From assembly GCA_002451085.1 (NCBI GenBank), contig DKBE01000068.1, forward strand, positions 1 to 11,193: a stretch of DNA of 11,193 bases, read 5' to 3'. Each line of letters starts with the position of its first letter. Position 1 is the stretch's first letter. A model generated the notes under the pieces. It searched no databases, was not told where the DNA came from, and was given only the letters and a program-made list of their open reading frames with translations. A program made the position numbers and the translations under genes. Shown here in pieces: positions 1 to 5,774 of this stretch. Source of the DNA: Proteobacteria bacterium UBA6908. GTDB taxonomy: Bacteria; Pseudomonadota; Gammaproteobacteria; Acidiferrobacterales; UBA6901.

Positions 1-25
1 CCCGCCACTGGCGGGTTTTCTTTTT
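1..25 (+). terminator. Rho-independent terminator of a gene outside the window
   Basis: A 6-bp perfect stem (CCCGCC at 1-6, GGCGGG at 10-15) with an ACT loop is followed by TTTTC and TTTTT to position 25. The T tract lies on the plus-strand side, so it should end a plus-strand transcript entering from the left. The stem may extend beyond the window edge, and the HNH gene on the other strand ends at 50, facing it. Confidence 0.7.
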
Positions 26-49
26 CTATCGACTTTGATGCCTGCCCTG

Positions 50-658
50 TCATCCCAGCTTTAGCGCCAGACGCTGATGCAAGGGGCTATGGCGCGGGAA
101 ATGCTGCAGGAGGAACTGCATCTGGTCTGCCAGCACCCGCTTCCCCTGTAAATACACATACTCGGCGTGGGTGGGGACGAATGGCACTGCCAGCAGCGCC
201 ATCCCGGCTTCGTCCGGCATCTGACCGGCCTTATGGTTATTGCAGCGCTTGCAGGCCGTTACCACGTTGTTCCAGGAATCCTGGCCACCACGTGATAGCG
301 GAGTGACATGGTCGCGCGACAGATCACGGGCGGGAAACTGGCTGCCGCAGTACAGGCATAGGTGAGCATCGCGCGCGAACAGCGCCGGGTTGCTCAGAGG
401 CGGAGTGTAATGCTGGCGCGCCTTGAGCAGACCGTTATGCTCTCCTTGCGTGGCGATAATGGAATTCACTTCAATTACGCTACGCAGGCCGGTTACGGCA
501 TTGTAGCCACCATGCACAAGGTAAATCGTTGCACCGCAACTATAGGCAACCTGATCCAGATGGTAGAGCCGCACAGCGTCCTGGAAATTAATCCATTCCA
601 GCGGCATACCGGCCACATCGGTTCGCAACACTTGCTGGCTGAGAGGATACACGCGCAT
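50..658 (-). CDS. HNH endonuclease family protein (202 aa)
   Basis: This is a probable metal-dependent HNH nuclease of the small stand-alone type; the cellular substrate is unknown. Counting from the ATG at 658, a zinc-binding CxxC pair lies at C101/C104 (LCLYCG). It is followed by the core RDHVTPLSRGG around D116-H117, WNN at 129-131, ACKRCNNHKAG with C136/C139, and a final H142/K143. The order C-C, DH, N, C-C, N-H-K is the full HNH signature, so the nuclease site looks intact. The C-terminal part (EAGMALLAVPFVPTHAEYVY) is the usual tail of this family. An upstream TTG at 712 would add 18 residues, but the ATG at 658 is preferred because the conserved region starts right after it (LRTDVAGMPLEWINFQDAV). 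Neither start has a strong ribosome-binding site. The gene is divergent from the large regulator. Confidence 0.9.
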   Translation of the reverse strand: MRVYPLSQQVLRTDVAGMPLEWINFQDAVRLYHLDQVAYSCGATIYLVHGGYNAVTGLRSVIEVNSIIATQGEHNGLLKARQHYTPPLSNPALFARDAHLCLYCGSQFPARDLSRDHVTPLSRGGQDSWNNVVTACKRCNNHKAGQMPDEAGMALLAVPFVPTHAEYVYLQGKRVLADQMQFLLQHFPRHSPLHQRLALKLG

Positions 659-712
659 CAAACCCGCTGCTGTTACTGCCGTCAGAACGGGACACTGCCC
701 ACCAAACGGCAA

Positions 713-778
713 GCCTGAATGTGCCTGAATCTAATCTACTTTAGCTGAATATTGCAAGAGTCGGGGCTCAGGTATGTT
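713..778. promoter_or_regulatory. Divergent intergenic region with phased CTGAAT repeats and weak promoter boxes
   Basis: The hexamer CTGAAT occurs at 715-720, 725-730 and 745-750, that is at offsets 0, 10 and 30 on the same face of the helix. The first two copies extend to GCCTGAAT. Directly after the third copy is TTGCAA (752-757), a self-complementary -35-like box. On the plus strand it is 15 bp from TATGTT (773-778), about 60 bases before the regulator ATG. On the minus strand it is 18 bp from TAGATT (728-733), pointing at the HNH gene. Both promoters are poor matches. The repeats are certain; their role as an operator is inference. Confidence 0.3.
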
Positions 779-838
779 ACTCTGAACATGGAAGCTCACT
801 AGACACCAATCATTCAACTACGGCTTGCGTATTCGGTC

Positions 839-3800
839 ATGGAAAACCGACCCGTACCCGCCAAAGTCACTCGACCGCAGGCGGCGGACAGCACCCCACG
901 CCCACGCCTGTTCAAATGGCTGGATCACGCCCGTCGCCGACCCGTAATCTGGGTATTGGGCCCTCCCGGATCGGGAAAAACCACGCTCATCTGCAATTAC
1001 CTGCAACGTCGGCGCCTGACCACACTCTGGTATCAGGCGGATGCCGGTGACACCGATATTGCCACTTTCTTTCACTATCTTGGGTTCGCCGCTCAGAAGG
1101 CGGCCCCCCGGTATCGTCGGCCCTTGCCTCGCTTCACACCCGAACGTCTCGGTGATCTTGACCACTTTGCGCGAGAATTTTTCAGCGAACTGTACTCGCG
1201 CATCAAAACTCCTTTTGTAATCGTGTTCGATAACTACCAAGAGATCCCGATGGATGCCCGGCTGCATGAGGTCGTCCGTCTGGCTGTCGAGTCGCTGCCA
1301 AAGGGTGGCCATCTGGTCGGCATCAGCCGGCAGGAACCACCGGGAAGTATGGCGCGAGCACGATTGAATGAGAGCCTGGCCATCCTCGACGACACCGCGT
1401 TGCGCCTGACACTGGAGGAGGCCGTGGCCATTGCCCGCCATCGCTTCCCCAAACGGCACTCACGCCAGGAGATCGCCGTGCTCCATGAGGCCACACACGG
1501 TTGGGCGGCCGGTCTCACCCTGCTGCTCGAACCGATGCATGGGCATATTCCCGAGAATACCGCCACGCTGAAAACTCCGGGCGTGTTGTTCGAATATTTT
1601 GCCAACGAAGTCTTCGCCAAGACCGATGCCGATACGCGTGCGGTACTGCTCAAGTCGGTATTTCTGCCAACCATGACAGTACATACCGTTGCAACGCTGA
1701 CGGAGGAACGGCGCGCCAGCCGCATTCTCAATCACTTGTGCCGAAACAATTTTTTTACCTACCGGTTTGACCTTCCGGAACCAGTCTTCCAATATCACCC
1801 GCTGTTTCGGGAGTTCCTATTGTCTCGCACTCGCCGGCTTCCTGCGCCGGAGCTGACAAACCTGCAACAGCGCGCCGCAACCATTCTTGAATCAAACAAT
1901 CAGCACGAGTCGGCACTGTCGCTGTACCAGGAAATTGGGGAATGGGAAGGATTTGCTCGCTGCCTCAAGAAAATTGCCCCGGGCTTGATCGCACAGGGAC
2001 GTCATCAGGCCCTTGAGCACTGGCTGTCGAGACTCCCGGCTGATCGCATCGAGCACGATCCGTGGATACTGCACTATGAGGGACTGTGTCATCAGCTATC
2101 ACACCCGAAACAAAGCCTGCAACGCTTCTCGACTGCCCATGATCAGTTTGTTGCCGCGGGTGACCTGCCCGGGCTGCTCTGCAACTGGTCTGCCATCATT
2201 GATACCTATATCACGGAATGGACAGACCTGAAGCCGATCCAGGCCTGGATAGAAGCCATTGAGCGGATTCCGGAAGTCAACGACGCCTTGCGGGGAACAT
2301 CGGCGGAACCGGAAATGGCTTGCTCCCTGTTTCAGGCACTACTGTACGGCCGGCCAATGGATCCCGAGCTACCGCTGTGGGCGGAACGCGCTGGAACAAT
2401 CTTGCGCACCACATCAGATCCCCAGCTCCGCGCCAAGGTCGCCCCGCATCTCCTCAACTACTATGTGTGGTCCGATGGTGATCTGCCCAGGGCCGAGGCA
2501 CTGTTTCATGGAATGCGCAGCATCACCCAGGAGCGCGACATTTCGCCGATTTACCGAATTGCCTGGCACGCCTCGGCCGCCGGCCTGCAATGGATGACTG
2601 CCAAGACCACCGAATGTATAGCCGAAACCAACCTCGCGCTATCGCTTGCAGACAATGCACATGTCCATGGATGGGACACGCGAATTTCGGCATGCGGTGT
2701 ACTGGCTGCAGTTGGTGATCGTCACACTGAAGAGGCAGATTCCTATTTCTCGCGACTGGACAGCACACACAATCCTGCCAACCCACTCGACAGCGGCCTC
2801 TACTATTTACTCAAGGCTGGTCACCATTTTGTCCAGAATGACCTGCCTCGAGCCCGTGAGTACCTCGAGCAGGGCCTTCGCTGCGCTCGTGATGCCGGTT
2901 ACATCAACGGTGAAGCTGACTGCATGACCGATCTGGCACGTGTGATGTACTACCAGGGTGAACATGTCTCTGCCTGGGATATGCTGCATGATGCGCGCTT
3001 GCTCGCTACCCGGATGCGAAACCACATCCTTGAGTATCAGACCTGGTTGACGGAGGCCGAGTTCGCGCTCCTGGCCGGTGATGACGCGATGTGCCGGGAT
3101 GCCTTGAATCATTCACTATCCATCGCTCGTCGCCAGCACATCCGGAATCACCGCTGGTGGCGTGGCGACCAAATGGCGCGGCTATATGCGCGCGCGCTCG
3201 ATTCAGGAATAGAAACCGAATACGTGCTCGGCATGATTCGCCAGAGCGCCCTGCAACCCCCCGAAGAAGCCCGTGAAAGCGAATCCTGGCCATTTCCCTT
3301 CAAGGTATACACGCTTGGCCGGTTTGCCCTGGTCAAGGAAGATCAGTCGTTGTCTGTTTCCGGCAAGGCGCAAAGCAAGCCATTGGAACTGCTTAAGGCC
3401 TTGATTGCCCTGGGCGGTCGTCAAGTGGGTGCGACTCATCTGTCAGAAATTCTGTGGCCCGACGCGGAAGGTGACTCGGCACAGCGTGCCTTTGACACCA
3501 CATTACATCGGCTGCGGCGACTGTTCGGTAGCGACCAGGCTCTGCAACTCTCGGACAGCAAGCTTTCGCTCAATCCTGCACTGTGCTGGGTGGACAGCTG
3601 GGCCTTTGAACGTTTGATGGGCCACCTGGACCTGCTCCTCAAGCAGCCAGCCGCAGATGTCACGCACTATGACCGCATTACACAAATGACCAGAAAGTTG
3701 TTTGCGCTTCACCATGGGCCATTTCTGGGTCGCGAGCACGTTGAAACCTGGGCTATCGCGCCGCGCGAACGCCTCGACCAGCGATATCTGGTCCTGCTCG

Positions 3801-4054
3801 GTGCCTTAGGCCGATATTGGGAGACGAACAGCCAGTGGGAACGGGCCGTGGAGACCTATCAGAAGGCCATCGATGTCCAGTTTCAATCTGAAGAATATTA
3901 TCAGCGACTGATGCAGGCGTATCACCATCTTGGTCGCACCACCGAAGCAGCAGCAGTCTATCAACGCTGCCGGGAAACGCTGCTGGCCACAACCGGACGG
4001 TTGCCGTCCCAAGCCACCGAAACGATTCACCGCGCACTCGACGAATCGCATTAA
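839..4054 (+). CDS. MalT-like ATPase / SARP-type regulator with C-terminal BTAD domain (1071 aa)
   Basis: This is a large cytoplasmic transcriptional regulator of the STAND type; ligand and targets are unknown. The N-terminus carries an ATPase with Walker A GPPGSGKT at 41-48 and a Walker B-like VIVFDNYQE with D131. MalT-family hallmarks follow: GWAAGL near 221-226 and YHPLFREFL near 318-326. Residues about 330-810 are helical, TPR-like repeats, probably the signal-binding or autoinhibitory part. Unlike MalT there is no LuxR helix-turn-helix at the end. Instead a Trans_reg_C-type winged helix starts at F821 (FKVYTLGRF, with LWPD at 872-875), followed by a bacterial transcriptional activator domain from V918 to the end. 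The order ATPase-TPR-winged helix-BTAD is the reverse of Streptomyces AfsR, where the DNA-binding part is N-terminal. The ATG at 839 is the first usable start after the in-frame stop at 800-802, but no clear Shine-Dalgarno precedes it. The gene stands alone, divergent from the HNH gene. Confidence 0.9.
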   Translation: MENRPVPAKVTRPQAADSTPRPRLFKWLDHARRRPVIWVLGPPGSGKTTLICNYLQRRRLTTLWYQADAGDTDIATFFHYLGFAAQKAAPRYRRPLPRFTPERLGDLDHFAREFFSELYSRIKTPFVIVFDNYQEIPMDARLHEVVRLAVESLPKGGHLVGISRQEPPGSMARARLNESLAILDDTALRLTLEEAVAIARHRFPKRHSRQEIAVLHEATHGWAAGLTLLLEPMHGHIPENTATLKTPGVLFEYFANEVFAKTDADTRAVLLKSVFLPTMTVHTVATLTEERRASRILNHLCRNNFFTYRFDLPEPVFQYHPLFREFLLSRTRRLPAPELTNLQQRAATILESNNQHESALSLYQEIGEWEGFARCLKKIAPGLIAQGRHQALEHWLSRLPADRIEHDPWILHYEGLCHQLSHPKQSLQRFSTAHDQFVAAGDLPGLLCNWSAIIDTYITEWTDLKPIQAWIEAIERIPEVNDALRGTSAEPEMACSLFQALLYGRPMDPELPLWAERAGTILRTTSDPQLRAKVAPHLLNYYVWSDGDLPRAEALFHGMRSITQERDISPIYRIAWHASAAGLQWMTAKTTECIAETNLALSLADNAHVHGWDTRISACGVLAAVGDRHTEEADSYFSRLDSTHNPANPLDSGLYYLLKAGHHFVQNDLPRAREYLEQGLRCARDAGYINGEADCMTDLARVMYYQGEHVSAWDMLHDARLLATRMRNHILEYQTWLTEAEFALLAGDDAMCRDALNHSLSIARRQHIRNHRWWRGDQMARLYARALDSGIETEYVLGMIRQSALQPPEEARESESWPFPFKVYTLGRFALVKEDQSLSVSGKAQSKPLELLKALIALGGRQVGATHLSEILWPDAEGDSAQRAFDTTLHRLRRLFGSDQALQLSDSKLSLNPALCWVDSWAFERLMGHLDLLLKQPAADVTHYDRITQMTRKLFALHHGPFLGREHVETWAIAPRERLDQRYLVLLGALGRYWETNSQWERAVETYQKAIDVQFQSEEYYQRLMQAYHHLGRTTEAAAVYQRCRETLLATTGRLPSQATETIHRALDESH

Positions 4055-4080
4055 TCTTGCCAATCCTGCTGCAATCCCTT

Positions 4081-4113
4081 GTAAGCAATTCGTAAGCATT
4101 TCGAGGTTACGTT
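4081..4113 (+). promoter_or_regulatory. Tandem 11-bp direct repeats with -10-like box; possible SARP-type operator
   Basis: GTAAGCAATTC (4081-4091) is followed directly by GTAAGCATTTC (4092-4102), with one mismatch in 11. The heptamer GTAAGCA thus recurs with 11-bp period. Exactly 8 bases (4099-4106) separate the second heptamer from TTACGT (4107-4112), or 9 from TACGTT (4108-4113), a poor -10-like box. SARP activators (ActII-ORF4, DnrI, AfsR) are known to bind heptamers at 11-bp spacing with the last one 8 bp before the -10. The repeats start 26 bases after the stop of the BTAD regulator. The repeats are seen directly; their function is inferred. Confidence 0.35.
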
Positions 4114-4118
4114 TCCTT

Positions 4119-4330
4119 CCAGCAGAATCTCTACCTGCTGATCAGGTCGTCAACATAGACGGGAAATACAGGACAGGATCCGCGCTGATCAGCGGGCATA
4201 CAGAAGCAGTACGGGGCTGCCCCAACCGGGGTAACAGGTGCACATCGCGGGGCGCAGTACGAACTGCCCTCGTTCATAATCCTCCTGGGAACTTTCCCCG
4301 TCCGGTATCTCCACCGGACGGGGTTTTTTT
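4119..4330 (+). ncRNA. Candidate structured small RNA downstream of the regulator
   Basis: There is no ATG on this strand and no convincing ORF, only a 13-codon GTG frame at 4238. The stretch holds consecutive hairpins. CAGCAG/CTGCTG (4120-4125 with 4135-4140) lies just where a transcript from the -10-like box at 4107-4113 would begin. Next are the 12-bp palindrome CGCTGATCAGCG (4183-4194), GGGG/CCCC/GGGG arms at 4213-4216, 4220-4223 and 4228-4231 that allow two exclusive hairpins, and GCAGT/ACTGC (4254-4258 with 4263-4267). An unpaired-looking CCTCCT (4281-4286), complementary to a Shine-Dalgarno, precedes the strong terminator at 4296-4330. No known RNA family was recognised; I compared it by eye with 6S, SRP RNA, tmRNA and RNase P. 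It could equally be a long 3' UTR of the regulator. Confidence 0.3.
4296..4330 (+). terminator. Strong Rho-independent terminator
   Basis: A perfect 11-bp stem, CCCCGTCCGGT (4296-4306) with ACCGGACGGGG (4313-4323), has a 6-base loop and is followed by seven T (4324-4330). It ends plus-strand transcription from the regulator and/or the candidate small RNA. The other side is not T-rich, so it is directional. Confidence 0.92.
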
Positions 4331-4334
4331 CGGC

Positions 4335-4365
4335 AAAAAAAAGCCCGGCGTAGCCGGGCTTTTTT
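4335..4365. terminator. Bidirectional terminator between the regulator and rpmG
   Basis: The stem AGCCCGGC (4342-4349) / GCCGGGCT (4353-4360) with loop GTA is flanked by eight A (4335-4342) and six T (4360-4365). It can therefore end transcripts in both directions. On the minus strand it lies 25 bases after the rpmG stop and is the natural end of the rpmB-rpmG mRNA. On the plus strand it is a second stop behind the terminator at 4296-4330. Confidence 0.9.
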
Positions 4366-4385
4366 CGGTGTCTCGTTCAAACTGT

Positions 4386-4553
4386 TTACTTGATCTTGGC
4401 TTCCTTATAGACCACATGCTTACGAACCACGGGGTCGAATTTCTTCATTTCCATCTTGTCTGGCATGGTACGACGGTTCTTCGTGGTCGTATAGAAATGA
4501 CCGGTATCAGCGGTCGACACAAGCTTGATCTTTTCGCGAATGGCTTTGGCCAT
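4386..4553 (-). CDS. rpmG: 50S ribosomal protein L33 (bL33, 55 aa)
   Basis: This small basic protein is part of the large ribosomal subunit near the E site. The translated sequence begins [20 protein letters not shown] and ends [14 protein letters not shown]. With 55 residues it has the usual length and near-consensus sequence of the proteobacterial protein. There are no zinc-binding CxxC pairs, so this is the C-minus form. GAGGAA, ending 6 bases before the ATG, is the ribosome-binding site. It follows rpmB with a 10-base gap, so the two are one operon, ended by the terminator at 4335-4365. In E. coli mutM follows here; in this window it does not. Confidence 0.97.
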   Translation of the reverse strand: MAKAIREKIKLVSTADTGHFYTTTKNRRTMPDKMEMKKFDPVVRKHVVYKEAKIK

Positions 4554-4563
4554 GGTTTATTCC

Positions 4564-4800
4564 TCAGATCTTTTCGCCACGGGCGCGCATTTCCGCGATC
4601 ACGGCATCGACACCTTTCTTATCGAGCGTACGCAGGCCATTGCTGCTCAAGCGAAGACGTACCCAGCGCTTTTCGCTCTCCACCCACAGGCGGCGGGAGT
4701 GTAGATTCGGCAGAAAACGGCGGCGGGCCTTGTTGTTGGCGTGGGAAACCGTATTCCCCGTGAGCGGGCGTTTACCCGTGACCTGACAGACCTTCGACAT
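4564..4800 (-). CDS. rpmB: 50S ribosomal protein L28 (bL28, 78 aa)
   Basis: This is a large-subunit ribosomal protein required for late assembly. The 78-residue product has the typical start [20 protein letters not shown], an [20 protein letters not shown] segment, and the [16 protein letters not shown] region of bL28. Its length equals that of the E. coli protein. GGAG, about 8 bases before the ATG, serves as ribosome-binding site. It is the first gene of the rpmB-rpmG operon; the extended -10 promoter at 4847-4855 gives a leader of about 40 bases that contains a 7-bp hairpin. Confidence 0.97.
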   Translation of the reverse strand: MSKVCQVTGKRPLTGNTVSHANNKARRRFLPNLHSRRLWVESEKRWVRLRLSSNGLRTLDKKGVDAVIAEMRARGEKI

Positions 4801-4817
4801 AATGAATTCTCCGTACC

Positions 4818-4836
4818 CCTGCCCCGCATGGGCAGG
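4818..4836 (-). other. Hairpin in the rpmB leader RNA
   Basis: CCTGCCC (4818-4824) and GGGCAGG (4830-4836) form a perfect 7-bp stem with a 5-base loop. It would sit at the very 5' end of the rpmB mRNA, a few bases after the predicted start near 4840, and 17 bases before the ATG. It may stabilise the mRNA or act in autogenous control; the latter is speculation. Confidence 0.5.
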
Positions 4837-4855
4837 AAAGCGCGCTTTTATACCA
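4837..4855 (-). promoter_or_regulatory. rpmB-rpmG promoter (extended -10, GC-rich discriminator)
   Basis: Read on the minus strand, TGGTATAAA (4855-4847) is an extended -10 element (TGn plus TATAAA). No good -35 lies 16-18 bp upstream. It runs directly into AGCGCGC, a GC-rich discriminator, before the expected start near 4840. Such discriminators are typical of stable RNA and ribosomal protein promoters under ppGpp/DksA control. The 12-bp palindrome AAAGCGCGCTTT (4837-4848) covers the same bases. Confidence 0.55.
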
Positions 4856-4921
4856 GAAACCGCGGCCCGAGGGTAGCCCAATCAGTATCGGGCGCCCCCG
4901 TTCACCCCATCAAACAGGCTG

Positions 4922-4960
4922 ATTTCCGGGTAAATTACCGGAAATTGGACTATTTCCGGG
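4922..4960. repeat. Three-arm ATTTCCGG repeat between radC and rpmB
   Basis: ATTTCCGGG occurs at 4922-4930 and again at 4952-4960, exactly 30 bp apart, with the inverted copy CCGGAAAT between them at 4938-4945. The middle arm can pair with either outer arm (8-bp stems, loops of 8 or 6 bases), so two exclusive hairpins are possible. It lies downstream of radC and about 65-105 bp upstream of the rpmB -10. It could be a regulator-binding cluster or an RNA element in the radC 3' region. There is no T tract, so it is not a classical terminator. Confidence 0.6.
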
Positions 4961-5022
4961 CTGGCTTGGGTCGAAGACCTGTCATGGTTTAAGGCCCGCG
5001 ACGAAAACACAAGCTTCTGAGC

Positions 5023-5697
5023 TTAAAGCAGGCCACGTTCGCTGAATGAAACCATTTCACCATCCCCGACCACCACGTGGTCGAGCACCCGTATTTCCAC
5101 CAGCGCCAAGGCCTCTTTGAGGCGCTGGGTCAACGCCTCATCCGCCCGGCTGGGCTCGGCGACCCCTGAGGGGTGGTTATGGGCAAAAATCACGGCGGCG
5201 GCATTGTGATGCAATGCACGACGCACGACTTCCCGGGGATAAACGGCAGTCCCGTTGAGTGTACCGGTAAACAATTCATCAAACGCCAATACTCGATGCC
5301 GGTTATCCAGAAACAGTGCACAAAAAACCTCACGATCCAGGTCGCGCAATCTTGCAGAGAGATAGTTCCGGGTGTCGCGTGAGGACTCAAGGGCGCAGCC
5401 ACGCGTAAGCTGTTCACCCAGATGCCGGCGACCGATCTCGAGGGCCGCCATGAGGAGCGCGTACTTGGCATCACCCAGACCAGGAGTGGCGCACAGGCTT
5501 TCCCGTCGGGCGGTCAACAACGCCCTTAATCCCCCATGCTTGGCAAGGAGATCGCGCGCGACATCCACGGCTGTTTTTCCCCGAACCCCAGTGCGGAGGA
5601 AGATAGCCAATAGTTCGGCATCTGATAATGCCTGGGCCCCTCGCATTAGCAGTTTCTCGCGTGGACGCTCGGCTTCTGGCCATTCGGAAATCGACAT
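5023..5697 (-). CDS. radC: RadC family protein (JAB/MPN domain, UPF0758, 224 aa)
   Basis: This is the RadC/UPF0758 protein; the historical name implies DNA repair, but that role is disputed and the biochemical function is unknown. Residues near 45-90 form a helix-hairpin-helix-like region ([20 protein letters not shown]). The C-terminal half holds the JAB/MPN metalloprotease-like motif [19 protein letters not shown], with the HxH and the distant D needed to bind zinc. Length matches E. coli RadC. The start is the ATG at 5697 because GGGAGGTG lies 3 bases upstream of it; a GTG at 5715 would place that ribosome-binding site inside the gene. It runs with rpmB-rpmG as in E. coli, but is separated from rpmB by 222 bases containing an own promoter. 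Only a weak 5-bp hairpin (5011-5024) follows the gene. It is divergent from coaBC. Confidence 0.93.
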   Translation of the reverse strand: MSISEWPEAERPREKLLMRGAQALSDAELLAIFLRTGVRGKTAVDVARDLLAKHGGLRALLTARRESLCATPGLGDAKYALLMAALEIGRRHLGEQLTRGCALESSRDTRNYLSARLRDLDREVFCALFLDNRHRVLAFDELFTGTLNGTAVYPREVVRRALHHNAAAVIFAHNHPSGVAEPSRADEALTQRLKEALALVEIRVLDHVVVGDGEMVSFSERGLL

Positions 5698-5700
5698 CGG

Positions 5701-5708
5701 CACCTCCC
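5701..5708 (-). promoter_or_regulatory. Shine-Dalgarno of radC (decides the start)
   Basis: On the minus strand GGGAGGTG is followed by CCG and the ATG at 5697, giving a near-perfect anti-16S match. This fixes the start at 5697 and not at the in-frame GTG at 5715. Confidence 0.85.
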
Positions 5709-5737
5709 TGTGCACGACTTTGCTGGAAACTGCGCAA

Positions 5738-5766
5738 TTGGAGCGGTTTGTTACGTCGAGTACACT
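5738..5766 (+). promoter_or_regulatory. Predicted coaBC promoter, giving a leaderless mRNA
   Basis: TTGGAG (5738-5743) and TACACT (5761-5766) are separated by 17 bp, a fair sigma-70 type promoter. The -10 ends only 8 bases before the A of the coaBC ATG (5775), so transcription should begin at or within about 3 bases of the start codon. No Shine-Dalgarno is present in the bases before the ATG, which agrees with leaderless translation. Confidence 0.45.
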
Positions 5767-5774
5767 TAATACAT

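Noticed and set aside
659..712. HNH start at the TTG at 712
   Set aside because: The extra 18 residues show no similarity to what I know of the family, and the TTG is a rarer start; the ATG at 658 fits. The choice is not certain, since neither has a good ribosome-binding site.
362..718. Plus-strand frame of 118 codons opposite the HNH gene
   Set aside because: It is entirely antisense to a gene with a complete HNH signature and has no recognisable motif.
4119..4330. 6S RNA, SRP RNA, tmRNA, RNase P RNA or a known riboswitch
   Set aside because: None of the conserved cores that I know was found by eye, so it is listed only as a candidate of unknown family.
3930..4763. Plus-strand open frame of 277 codons across the regulator end, both terminators, rpmG and rpmB
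   Set aside because: It runs through two strong terminators and antisense to two certain ribosomal protein genes, shows no recognisable domain and has low-complexity basic content. It is a chance frame.
5628..5774. Upstream extension of coaBC
   Set aside because: It overlaps the radC start on the other strand and its promoter region; conserved CoaC sequence begins only after the ATG at 5775.
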